Assembly (NCBI GenBank): GCA_023334545.1
Contig: JAADVB010000289.1
Coordinates: forward strand, 1-21,206
DNA from: Salisapilia sapeloensis
Taxonomy: Eukaryota; Oomycota; Peronosporomycetes; Peronosporales; Salisapiliaceae
DNA length: 21,206 bases
Reading direction: 5' to 3'
Shown one piece after another: positions 1 to 9,544 of this stretch. Every line of letters starts with the position of its first letter. The stretch's first letter is position 1. The position numbers and the translations under genes are program-made. The notes beneath the pieces are model-generated. The model was not told the origin of the DNA, searched no databases, and worked only from the letters and a program-made list of their open reading frames with translations.

Positions 1-162
1 ACGATCATCGTGGCACACCGACTGTCGACGATCCGAAATGCCGACTTGATTGCCGTGACCAAGGACGGGGCGATTGTGGAGCAAGGGACGCACGACAAGT
101 TAATGGAGATCGAGGACGGCGTCTACAAGGCTCTCGTCGCCGGGCAAATGAAATCTAGTTAA
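1..162 (+). CDS. ABC transporter, ABCB/MDR-type, C-terminal fragment
   Basis: The frame is open from base 1 to a TAA at 160-162 and encodes 53 residues. It begins [19 protein letters not shown], the H-loop region of an ABC ATPase domain; the switch histidine is residue 6. The following segment ([14 protein letters not shown]) is the standard end of a nucleotide-binding domain. The wording of the H-loop region is typical of the ABCB group (P-glycoprotein, TAP and bacterial MsbA-like exporters), which move lipids, peptides or drugs across membranes using ATP. Only the last part of the last ATPase domain is in the window, so half- or full-transporter status, substrate and membrane cannot be told. 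There is no C-terminal extension: the protein ends about 14 residues after the D-loop-distal helix. Confidence 0.93.
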   Translation, partial: TIIVAHRLSTIRNADLIAVTKDGAIVEQGTHDKLMEIEDGVYKALVAGQMKSS

Positions 163-312
163 ATCTTTACCAAAGTCGAGCTTATCAATGAGGATACTTT
201 GAAACGTACACGGTTAAACTGTTTTAAGCATTCAACCTCTACACGCTTTATATCAACCATTTCGTCCGGTGCACGACCGTAAGTGTAGAGTTATAAAGAA
301 GTAAATAGTGGA

Positions 313-390
313 ATGAAATCTGCCAAGTTTGCCATGCATCTTCTATTATTGTGTATCTGTGGCGTGTATTACACTCGCGTTTCTAAGTAG
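313..390 (+). CDS. Possible very short secreted peptide or signal-peptide exon
   Basis: ATG at 313 opens a 25-residue frame with a basic N-terminus (MKSAKF), a hydrophobic core (MHLLLLCICGVYY) and a stop at 388. This has the shape of a secretion signal. A GTAGGC that could be a 5' splice site overlaps the stop (387-388). A CAG at about 441 could be its acceptor, adding roughly ten residues. No longer open frame follows, so this may be a chance ORF, the remains of a secreted-protein gene, or the first exon of something I could not assemble. Function unknown. Confidence 0.15.
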   Translation: MKSAKFAMHLLLLCICGVYYTRVSK

Positions 391-519
391 GCAGTCTAAT
401 GCGATAATCGCTCCAACTTTCGTGACTTTGTTCACGACGCAGGACTCAATACATTGACCTCGAAGCCATTCAATAGCTGGAAATGCGTCACTATGGTCCC
501 GGTTGTCTTTTGGTAATAG

Positions 520-678
520 CTATGGCACGTTTGTCTCAGCGCGCACAGGTCTAGAAAGTATGAATGAAACGTAATCTTGGATGGAAGCATCGGCATCTGT
601 GGCTTCCAGCGTGAAACCAAGTTCATAATTTCGTAAAGATCCCAAGACCAGTCTTCGAATTAAAGCTCCTATGGTCAT
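520..678 (-). CDS. Possible small hypothetical protein, 52 aa
   Basis: An ATG at 678 on the minus strand opens a 52-residue frame that stops at 520. The translation looks protein-like: a basic, aliphatic start (IRRLVLGSLR), then an acidic stretch (LEATDADASIQDY), then SFILSRP. I do not recognise it. A competing frame over 432-626 is less protein-like. It could be a genuine small protein, one exon of a larger gene, or a remnant. It is too short for the usual ORF length cut-off. Confidence 0.2.
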   Translation of the reverse strand: MTIGALIRRLVLGSLRNYELGFTLEATDADASIQDYVSFILSRPVRAETNVP

Positions 679-898
679 CGATGTAGTTGCTTAAGTAGGA
701 GCTTGTCAGATGCCATCTATTAGGACAGGAAGCAGTAACGATGTCTTTGGCTTAAATACAACCAGTATACCAACCTCTGGAATGTGCTCTTATACCCATT
801 AGCATGTTGTCATCCTGACTAAAACCAATCAACAGCCAAAGCAAGAACTCTATCAACTGAGAAAGGAATTCAACGTTACATTTACTCTACGCCTTAGC

Positions 899-3046
899 TC
901 AATGGCACAAGTCGTTAAAGCCAAGATTAATGCCCTTTTTAATGTCATTCACAGTTGAAATGATGCTGATGACACCCATGGCAATGCCCGACAAGCCGAT
1001 CGCGATGGCCAGGATGAATACCATGATCGACTCCCGCTTGTATTTTTTGACCAAGTATCCGACGACTTTCTGCCCGGCAAGTCCTCCCAAGAATCCAATA
1101 AAGATGAACCACAAGACGTAGTCGTATTGCTTGACTCCAGGGAACTGACCAGAAATAAGGAATTGCAGCGTCGTAGAGGAAGCAGTGAACAGGATCATGA
1201 AGCTTGCTGTCACCGACTGTACAGCAGGCATGATGCCCATCTCCAGCATGATCGGCCCCTTCACCATACCACCCCCAATGCCTAGCAAACCAGCAGCAAC
1301 ACCAGCGATGGTACACAACGTTGGGAAGATGTATGCTCGACGTCGAATCCAGTGGATGTCGCCGTCTGCGAACGGATAGCCAGTGACGACGCGCAGACGG
1401 TTGCGAAGGCGAAGGTAGTACCCAACGCCTCCGGCGATGCCGAAAAGGAAAAAGAGTGGGATGATGGTAAGGAGCCAGTAGCCGACGCTGTTGCATTGGA
1501 TGCCGACGATCGAGTCACTTCCGTGCCCACCTCGCATGAGCGACTGGAAGAAGATAATGATCCAACTGAGGATCAGTGGCGCCATGAACTTCCATGGGAA
1601 CCTCTTCCTCTCCTCCCTCTCCAATTTCTCTCGAACAGCAGCAATTCGATTGACGTCAGATGAAGGTACATCCACATTCTCCGGTGCAGCAACGTAATCT
1701 AGTCACAGACATTGTCAGTATACTGTTATACCTTTGATATACATGGGTGATATGCATGGACTCGCGATGCCATATATTAGCGCATGGTCCGTATCCTTCG
1801 GGTGTTAAAAAAATATTTTACTCGGTTGAGATGATCTTCCAAAAGTACCGAAATGGGACGATGACTGGCGATGAAGCAGGTTCTGTGCATCGTCATTCCC
1901 GCCAGCCTTTAGATCGAGCGGTGGGAGGTGCTTAAAGTCTTCCTCATCTTCTGCTCGAATACGTCGCATGCGCACGTTGCGTCTCGTGATGGCCAGCCAT
2001 CGTCTCGCTGCTATCTCCGCATCAAAGTGCTACATTTCCAAACGTATGAGTTCAGTTGTTCAATCTCCATCTATAGCAGTGCGTACTCGATAGACAGACC
2101 AACGTCGTCCAGGTCCACCACCATTCGGAGCTCCTTTCAGTGCCAATTGCATCAAGTCATTCCGTCTCTTGGATTCTTTCGCTCGGATCTATAGTATGCA
2201 AATAGATATACGCTTCTCGACAGATGAGATGGACGTGATGTAGGTACCTTGAAGCCCTTGAGAGTCGTCTTGTACGTGGTGAAAGCCAGGAGAAGGATGA
2301 GCAAGAGGAGCACGAGCCAATTGGGGAATATCTGGTTCATCATCACACCAAAGACCGAGCCGACTAGCGTCGTTGGCTCCATCAACGCAGACACGGAGTG
2401 CCGGATGATCGGAGTATGCGGCTTGGCTACAGTCTTCGTTAATGCTAAAGTTCGTACAGGTACAGGAGGCTCAAGTCATGTACCTGGATTCTTTTTGTTG
2501 AAATTAAACATGTATATGGCGACGGCATTGCCGAAGATGGTGGCTTTAGAAAGTGGAATCGCGTGCTTTGGAGGTAAACCGATCAACAGGATGAAGAACG
2601 GAACCAAGAGTCCACCACCTCCGACACCACAGCCAGATCCGAGAGCTGTGCTTAGGAACGCAATGATCGTGGCTGCAAAGTCGCTTCCAGTGAATGGAGA
2701 GAAAAAGTCCTTTTCAATACAGTAGCCTTCGCCATTGCTCTCCACTTCGCACACGTTGGAGCCATCGCAGTCATTGTCGACAGCACAATAGTCGCACACG
2801 CTACATCGTAAGACATGAAGAGGATGAGTTTCAAGAAGATCAGCACTAGCGAATAGACTAGCTAGAGACGTACCCGTCGATGCAAGCGAGCGACGGTACG
2901 TAACCACAGTCGCCCATGGACGAGCATTCGACTCCGACTGTGCCACTTAGAGCATTGGTTTGTTTGTCATCTCCTTGCACTCGCCAGGAAAAGTCCGAGA
3001 CGAGGAACGCAGTAAGGAGGATCGACGCAGGCTGAATCGTCCGCAT
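899..3046 (-). CDS. TauE/SafE family membrane transporter with Cys-rich N-terminal ectodomain
   Basis: The gene model has six exons: 3046-2874, 2800-2484, 2426-2248, 2188-2087, 2029-1849 and 1698-899 (583 aa). All junctions keep phase. The ATG at 3046 starts a signal peptide (residues 1 to about 25). Residues 41-85 hold eight cysteines in an apparently lumenal or extracellular segment. Two homologous membrane halves follow: the first carries a GVGGGG motif (116-121), the second GIGGG (457-461), the duplicated glycine-rich hallmark of TauE/SafE (PF01925). A hydrophilic, arginine-rich loop of roughly 130 residues (about 224-355) joins the halves. Family members are linked to export of sulfite, sulfoacetate and related organosulfur anions, but most eukaryotic members are untested, so the substrate is unknown. 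All five donors read GTAC. One intron (1848-1699, 150 bp) is twice as long as any other in the window. Confidence 0.88.
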
Positions 3047-3317
3047 CGTGCTCGCTTCCAGCTACAGTGCGTCGTCGCAAGTCTGAAACTGCGAAAAACT
3101 TGGTAACGAGTATGTACAGCTTGACCAGCTGCTGATCCCATCCAATCGACCATGCGATTTGTGTACAACGCAAGGTATTTTTACAGGCAACGTGATCAGG
3201 TACCACGATGCCCTTTCATTGGAAGCGAATAGCCAAGTGTTGGAGTGCGCAAATCCGTTCTGTTCATTTCGTTATCCTTCATGCTTTTTTATCTAGTAGA
3301 CTGGCGATGGGAAAGTA

Positions 3318-3656
3318 GTGGAAAGTAAAAATGTATTCGATGGCCACATCTGCATTCGTTGCTCACTTGAAGATGAGTGTACTACGCCTGTGGTACGTTT
3401 TGTAATTAAACATGGACGAGTTCAAATAGCAACTCGAGCTCATGGAATTCAAACGGAAAGGATGGATAACTTTACACAAGATATTTCGAGCGTTTATACT
3501 ATGTATATGAATGGAGGTCAAGTTAGTAGACTTGCATGTTGCTTGGAGAGAAGATCTAGTCGACTTATATCCGATCTGAAGATGCAATTACATCCTACTC
3601 GTTCTGCTGAATTATGTTTGCTCACTCAACATGCCATTGAAGAGTGGTATCTCTGA
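3318..3656 (+). other. Open frame of 112 codons without a proper start; unidentified
   Basis: The frame starts only at GTG (3318). Its first ATG is at 3462, leaving 64 residues. The translation has protein-like stretches, such as a VRFVIKHGRVQIATRAHG segment and four cysteines, but I recognise no family. It could be an internal exon of a poorly visible gene, a decayed coding remnant such as an old retroelement fragment, or chance. The region is AT-richer than the confirmed genes on either side. Confidence 0.2.
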
Positions 3657-4141
3657 ATCATAGAGCTATGCTGATCGACAAGATGTAGCTAAATGTACCA
3701 CCAAATTTTATACTCTTAGCATGCTCGAAAGCTAGATAAGCTTTTGACGAAACACAAACACGTTCATAAAAAAACTCCCGTTCCTTGCTTTCACTTCAGA
3801 CATTTGATCTCGACAACAGCTAAAGACTCTTTTCGAGCAGCTAACGTTGAAAAATCGACGTGCGGCTATAAGGAAGCGACATCTCCAAGCTGAAGCTGCA
3901 CTGAACATGAACTGTCCGTCCGCTTAAAGCATAGCTCATCTAGAAATGACAATTTGGACTTGAAGCTGCCGACCCATACTTGTTCGTTGAAGTACACATC
4001 CCCTGTCTTGTGGATCATCCAACCGAGGGATGTTGCTCGAAGGTTGCAACTCGTGACGTCCCAAGCGGCTAAACTTCGAATTTCAGTCTCTCGGCGCGAG
4101 CGAGCTCCTCGGTCACAAAGGCAGACGCTCCGTACCTCGAC

Positions 4142-4161
4142 GCTCATACGCGCACTTTCCC
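4142..4161 (+). promoter_or_regulatory. Candidate oomycete initiator-like element of the PP4R2 gene
   Basis: GCTCAT at 4142-4147 followed by CACTTTCCC at 4153-4161 resembles the oomycete transcription-start consensus as I remember it (GCTCATT, a short spacer, then CA-A/T-TTT), with a one-base-longer spacer and mismatches. It lies about 50 bases upstream of the ATG at 4198, a normal 5' leader length for oomycetes. This is pattern-matching by eye. Confidence 0.35.
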
Positions 4162-4197
4162 TGCAGGACTGTATCTTCTGTAGACTAAAAGAACGTC

Positions 4198-4992
4198 ATG
4201 GCGGAGAATGCCAGTACTTCGGAAGAGAGAGAAAAAGCGCTTGCAGGTAATCACCTCATTGCATCTTTCGCTCCACTATACCGACCTACGGCCTATTCAT
4301 TATGTATAATCCAGATTTCCACTCTGGTCAAGTCAAGACGATCACACCTCCATTGCAGAATGTGCTCGAGGAAGTTGCAGCAACAGGAGTGAATCGATAC
4401 CCATGGCCACAGCTCCGATCGGTCCTACGTCAGCAATTGTCGGAGGCTTTGGATAAGGTACATGCAGGCGACAAACGTGCTCCTACGAGTGGAGTCGGAT
4501 GGGGTAGTCCAACTTCCGGTCGTAAATCGCATTTGGATGAACAACGAGACCGACTCTTGGGACTCCTCGATGCCTACGAAGCGTACGTTCATTAATACTC
4601 TTGCCACTCGACTCGTGCATAAGGCTCTTATCGACACAGACCACCATTTACGTTGCAACGGTTGGCTGAACTTGCTTTAAACCCTGAGAAACTCTACAAG
4701 AGTCTCACCAAGTACATCAATGCGCTCGAAAAAGTAAAACAGGCATTCTCTCATGACAACTACACCGTATTGATATAATCTGATCACGTAGTTGCTTTCA
4801 GTGAGCTCGACATTGCCGGAAATTGACCCGAGAGTAGCCGCGAAGCCGGTTCCGGAAGAAGAGCCTCCTTCGTCGCCGCCGATGTCTGCTGAAACATCTA
4901 TCCCAGCGCCGTCGTTGGAACCATTAAATGGAAATCTAACGCTGGATGCTACTGCTAGGGCACCCTGGGCGAATGGCGACAATGCTTCGTGA
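4198..4992 (+). CDS. PPP4R2: Serine/threonine protein phosphatase 4 regulatory subunit 2 (PP4R2) homologue
   Basis: Four exons (4198-4246, 4315-4582, 4640-4733, 4792-4992) give 203 aa with matching splice phases. The protein lines up with the conserved N-terminal core of PPP4R2. A helix ending LEEVAATGVNRYPWPQLRSV corresponds to the human LDQFLCHVAKTG...W..F segment. After exon 2 comes PPFTLQRLAEL, matching human IPFTIQRLCELL, then NPEKLYKSLTKYINALEK, matching the DPRRNY...KFLRGVEK part. R2 subunits bridge the PP4 catalytic subunit and R3 and direct it to substrates in DNA-damage recovery (for example phospho-H2AX and RPA2 in animals and yeast) and in centrosome function. The acidic tail is much shorter than in the human protein. 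The C-terminal 67 residues (exon 4) are low-complexity Pro/Ser/Glu. The downstream channel gene is 255 bp away on the same strand. Confidence 0.85.
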
Positions 4993-5247
4993 GCTAAGAT
5001 GTATACTTCAGCAGCTTTCTAGGTTTTAAATCTATCTGTTGTTTCCTCTTATACATGTCTTGCATGTCGCTTGCTTTGCACTAATGTTTGCCTATCTCTT
5101 TTGTATATTACCATCAGATATATGCACATATCTGTGCACTGTGGATATTTGACCGTTTCATATTCACTTGATCGAGCATCGTTTACAGCACATATATACC
5201 AGGAGTCTCTGTAGCTCGTTGTATGCACAGCGAAATCTATACGAGGC

Positions 5248-7519
5248 ATGGATGAGGAAAGCAAGTCATTTCAATCAGATGTAGGTGACGGCAATCTATC
5301 ATCGTCCAAACATATTCATCGCTCGAAGCATGATCGTTATAGACGCTTGGAAGACAAGATGGATCAAATGCATCAGCAGGTAATTGATACGCAGATGCTT
5401 GTACGTGAGCTTATGAACTTCGTCCAGAAGCAAAAAGAGGTACTATGTAGTATATTTGAACGAACGAATACTTTTATTAGTTTTTTATACTCTTGAACAA
5501 TAGTTTCCAAGTGAAAGCTATACCTCCACCAGCATTAATCCACGTTCAAGCTCGATGAACATGCGAGCTTCCAATGCTTATACTCCCGCAAAGAGACCAT
5601 CCTTAGCACTTCTCTTAGACGATCCAGCGCAAGTCTTGCTAGAAAATAAAAAGCGCATGACGAATGAAGGATCTATAGTAGACCATGTCCTAGACAATCA
5701 AGTGCAAGACGTTCGCACGATACCAATCGGACCACTATCGGCAAATACTTATTCTCAGCAGCAAAAACTATCAGCGATTACAGATGATGGAAACGAAAGA
5801 CAGAAAGTAGATACCGCTACTGAGCCGAAAGAGGAAGTACGGAGCAGCAAGAACACACTTAAAGTAATTCGCCCAATTACAGATAAATCATCATCCTTCA
5901 AACAGGCTACTCAAGGATTATCCGCTGTTGTTGAAAACTTTAAGCGCTCTACGCGAAGCGTTATGGACCAAGTTCAGGGTCGCAAGAAGACAATGGGGGC
6001 TCGCCGCTTTTCAATTAGTAGTATAGCGACAGCGCATAATCACCCTGACGATGGGCAATCGACAAAGTCTCTCCAAGGGAAAGTGAAAAAAACGGCAAGA
6101 TGGAGTCGACTCATGTCTCGCGTGAACCGGGGAGGGTCGATAACTCCGGACGATATCGAGTCCTTGCGCTTGACTGCAAAGCGAATTCATGGATGTAGCA
6201 TTCGACACGATTCCCAGTTACGTCAGTATTGGGATATCTTCGTCATTATTATGATCGCTATCGATGTGTTTGCTGAGCCGTTAGATGTGGGATTTGAGAC
6301 TCATGAGTTTTTTGTGTCCATAATCTCGGCAACTGCTACCACGATCTTTGCATGTGACTTTGTCATCCATATATTTACTACGTATACGGACACTCGTGGT
6401 GAACTGGTATCAGACCCAGTTTATACCGCTACGCACTATTTATGGAGTATGGGTGCTTTGATCGATCTACTAAGCTGGTTTCCTTTTTCGGTGATCACAT
6501 CATCCAAACTGGGCAATGTTTTAGGAGTTGCAAAAATATTTCGGCTATCGAGACTGACGAGGCTTGCAAGAAAACTGAGCTCAGCGAAGAAAGCAGGCGT
6601 GTTGCGCCTGGTCTTACTATTTGGTGTGATTTTAGTCGTTCTTCACCTTTGTGCTTGCTACTGGAATCTCGTAGCAACAGTCTGGAGGTCCCAGATTGTT
6701 GAATGGGATGAACTTTCCTTGTACGAAAAGTATAAGAAGTGCTGGACTGTTGCTGTGGGGTGCATCAACTCTTCACCACCGCTCGGAGAAAAATCTGCAG
6801 ATGAAGAAGTTGTCATCGCGCTATTCATGTTGATTGGAAACGCATTACAAGCGACCGTATTTGGTTCGTTTGCTGTCCTCTTGAGTTCTTTCAATCAAAG
6901 TGAGGCTGAATACCATCAAAAGTTGATGGAAGTAGGCGAAAGGTGTCAGTTTCTTGGCATTTCAGAGGGACTATCAAATCGAATTAAAGGCTTTTATGAA
7001 AATTTATATCGAGAAACGAAGAGTGTAAGATCAGATGCTGACGCTTTTATTAATGAGTTGTCCCCTGCATTAGTGTGCGAAATCAAGTTTCAGTTATATC
7101 GTGATATGATCACACAAATTCCTTTCCTCTCGGCACGTAAAATTGATCCGACTGTGATTGAAATGCTCATCCTGCACCTCCAGACAATCATTTATATGCA
7201 GGATGATGTCCTCATTCGAAAAGGAGAATACGGTGATTGGATGGGTTTTATCGGCTCGAAAGGAATTGTCGGAGTGCTCGATCCAAAATCCGATGTACGA
7301 CGAATAATTCGTATACTTCATCGTGGAGATTACTTCGGTGAAATGGCTTTGTTACAAAAGTCGATGCGTTCTACCACAGCAGTCGCGCTTACATGGGTGC
7401 AGATCCACGTCTTGTGTCGAAACGACTTGAATGACGTGAAAACCCAATACCCAGGGCAGGGAGAAATCTTGGAGGAAGAGATCAACAAATATATGCAAAG
7501 CAAAGTCCAATATAAATAG
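5248..7519 (+). CDS. Cyclic-nucleotide-gated / KCNH-like ion channel
   Basis: Exons 5248-5439 and 5504-7519 encode 735 aa; the intron is phase 0. The N-terminus has a short coiled-coil-like segment (about residues 25-63) and a long Ser/Thr-rich tail. From about residue 300 it has the six-helix channel fold: S1 near QYWDIFVIIMIAIDVF, S4 with arginines every third residue (FRLSRLTRLARKL), S5, a pore loop and S6 (FMLIGNALQATVFGSFAVLL). A C-linker and a C-terminal cyclic-nucleotide-binding domain follow, with the phosphate-binding cassette GDYFGEMALL...RSTTA. The pore loop reads VAVGCINSSPPLG and has no GYG filter, so it resembles vertebrate CNG channels (TIGETPPP) more than potassium-selective ones. 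It probably sits in the plasma or ciliary membrane and responds to voltage and/or cAMP/cGMP. Ligand and ion selectivity are inferred. Confidence 0.88.
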
Positions 7520-7842
7520 TAGAAATTTCGGTTAGTTTGTGCGATTCAAATTATACTAAAAATCTGAAGCTATTAACTGGCTTAGCTTTGGCAATTCGCA
7601 TCGGTTTTTCTTCCCATCCCATGAACGTTTTTGCCAGTGCTTTGCACTACAATACCATTAACTTTCCCATGCTTCGTTCGTGCCTGTGTTCCTGCTTATG
7701 ATAGAAACTTGAGTCAAAGTGGACATTGAAGCAATCGTCTGTAAATGACGCACGCAAAAGCCAATTAAAATGGATACGATTGTATTTACTACGAATTAGA
7801 AGCGAATTGTATTCGACAACAAAAAGTGACACGAACGTGAAA
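7520..7842. other. Short intergenic spacer
   Basis: These 323 bases lie between the channel gene and the XRCC2-like gene on the same strand. The XRCC2 frame stays open upstream to about 7726 but has no ATG there. I see no independent gene and no clear promoter motif. Confidence 0.5.
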
Positions 7843-9166
7843 ATGCGTCGGTGGGCATCTGATGAGACTGCTCTCGACCTGCTTTCTCGTCGACGAGTAC
7901 CACAGGGTTTCTATACCAGCCTCGAATTCCTCGATATTACCGTGCCAAATCGTGGATTTCTTCCTAGACACGTTACAGAGCTTGTAGATCTGCAGAATCC
8001 ATCTCAAGCGTCACGCATTGCTGTACCGATGCTCGAACGCATCATTAATGCTTTCTTATTATCGCACTCAGACACAAATAATTCTTCCGCGACATCAACC
8101 ACTGGAAAAGCTTTACCTAGAGTCTTTGTGCTCGATCATGAGTATGAATTGGATGCGAGAGCGATGAAAATATCTCTCGAGCAGGCGAACTCTCTGAACA
8201 AGGTATTGCCTTTAAATTTTAATCAGTATGGAAACAGTAGCGTCATTCCACGTACTTTTAATGCTGTGTGAAGGATAACGCTATGAGCGTGCTCGAGCGT
8301 GTGCGCATATGTCATTGTAGAGACTCTTTGGAAATGCTGGCAACGTTGCATCAACTTCATGCCCATTTACTCGCGACCGAGTCAGCACGTACGTATACTG
8401 GCATGTTTTGAATTTCTATGGAAACGGTTTTATAACGGTTATGTGCCTTATTCAGCAACTTTGCTCATTATAAATCGCATCGATTCCTTTGACGATATGG
8501 AAAAGGTACTTTGATGATCATACTAGAAAAGTTGCATGTTCCTCTAATCCACGATTATGACAAGATGGAGGCAGATATCGTTGGTGAAGCTCTATCGTTG
8601 CGCGGACGTATGCACTTCATGTTAAAAGAGTTCATTCAACATCACTCGCCGACAGTCTTTGTGTCGAAGCGTCTCGACACCAGGCCAAAAACTGATCCAT
8701 TTCACCCGCCGAATCGGGGCCCACGACCAGATGCATGGACATACCAAGAACAGTCACCGTCCAACTGGACGCAGCAAGTGTCCCGTCGCATCTTATTTCG
8801 GGCAATCGAGCCCGAATATCCGAGGTATGCCCTTCCACGACATGGCGACCTTGACTTGACCACCACTTTATGCAAACTGCTTCTCATCATTCTCGTAGCA
8901 CAAAAGCTACCTGTGACAGAGTTGGAAAGCAAACAAGAGCGTCATTTCATGCCAAATCAATCACAAAAGGGTCGAGGTATCCACGTGCTACTTTTGGCAT
9001 ACACAAGCTAAAACTAAAAATGCTCACTAGTCACTATTTCTCATGCATTATGGACGCGACAAATGTTTATTCAGAAAAATTGGTTTCAGCACCAATTGAA
9101 AAGCAAGTCAATACTGAACCAACGGACACTATAGAATTAAGCAGCATAAAAGAAGAAAACGAGTAG
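7843..9166 (+). CDS. XRCC2: XRCC2-like RAD51 paralogue with degenerate ATP-binding motifs
   Basis: Best model: exons 7843-8202, 8274-8388, 8456-8505, 8565-8824 and 8899-9166 (350 aa), built from phase and family similarity. The N-terminus (SDETALDLLSRR) matches XRCC2 ESGTELLARL. The core follows the RAD51 fold: HVTELV at the P-loop strand (43-48), PRVFVLDHEYELD (92-104) like human VLFIDTDYHFD, RVRICHCRDSLEMLATL (129-145), the Walker B strand TLLIINRIDSF (160-170), a helix and strand ending PTVFVSKRLD, and NWTQQVSRRILF like human AWQQLVKHRMFF. Walker A is gone: at the expected GxxGxGKT stands DLQNPSQA, and the Walker B aspartate is N165. XRCC2 acts in the BCDX2 complex, which loads and stabilises RAD51 at breaks and stalled forks; published work on the animal protein reports that its own ATP site is dispensable. 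Two introns use AAG 3' sites. The ATG at 7843 is the first in frame. Confidence 0.72.
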
Positions 9167-9544
9167 GAACATGCTTTAGTAAGTGCATCACAAGACTGGA
9201 TGACTGTTAAAACTCTGTCACCTTAACAGCGTTTGGCTTTGGAATTTTGGATACTTCCATAGCGAGTCGATTCAAGTATTTAACTTCAACCTCGCAGATT
9301 TTTCAAAATAGAAAGAGAGTTGAAACCAGCCTTAACTTTCTCAACTATGTGAAAGTAATAGTTGTTGATCTCGTGCTATGTTTCATCTCTTCATGACTTA
9401 AGCCTCACAACATTTAAAGCTGATAAAGCAATATCCTGTATCGTACTATTGGACGCTATGCTTACTACTTTACTATACACTTTAAACAACTAATGATGCT
9501 GAGAGCGCTGTTCAATATAAATTCGTAATATATGACGATGTCAT
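9167..9544. other. Intergenic region between convergent gene ends
   Basis: These 378 AT-rich bases lie between the stops of the XRCC2-like gene (+) and the LRR gene (-). They are presumably two 3' untranslated regions. I see no gene, repeat or structured RNA. Confidence 0.5.

Larger units (their letters stand above)
163..898. other. Intergenic region between two gene 3' ends
   Basis: This stretch of 736 bases lies between the convergent ends of the ABC transporter gene and the TauE/SafE gene. I recognise no gene in it. Two short open frames are listed separately because their composition looks protein-like: a 25-codon signal-peptide-like frame at 313-390 (+) and a 52-codon frame at 520-678 (-). 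No tRNA, repeat or transposon ends were seen. Confidence 0.5.
3047..4197. other. Gene-poor divergent region
   Basis: This stretch of about 1.15 kb separates the start of the TauE/SafE gene (minus) from the start of the PP4 regulatory subunit gene (plus), so it should hold both promoters. Its centre holds one unexplained frame at 3318-3656 (+), listed separately. A 93-codon minus-strand frame at 3866-4147 is treated as spurious because its ATG lies inside the likely start element of the neighbouring gene. Nothing else was recognised. Confidence 0.5.

Noticed and set aside
432-626. 64-codon minus-strand ORF
   Set aside because: Less protein-like than the overlapping 52-codon frame, and no recognisable motif.
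945-1496. 183-codon second minus-strand frame inside the TauE/SafE gene
   Set aside because: It overlaps the transporter's last exon in another frame; His/Arg/Cys-rich translation without family features.
3866-4147. 93-codon minus-strand ORF upstream of the PP4R2 gene
   Set aside because: Its ATG overlaps the likely initiator of the divergent gene, an antisense plus-strand frame is equally long, no family is recognised, and no splice continuation makes it larger.
8511-9011. Continuous 166-codon frame ending in LLLIILVAQ...LLLAYTS as the XRCC2 C-terminus
   Set aside because: It requires retaining the 8825-8898 intron (GTATGC...TCGTAG). Splicing it restores a frame whose end fits the XRCC2 C-terminal strand better.
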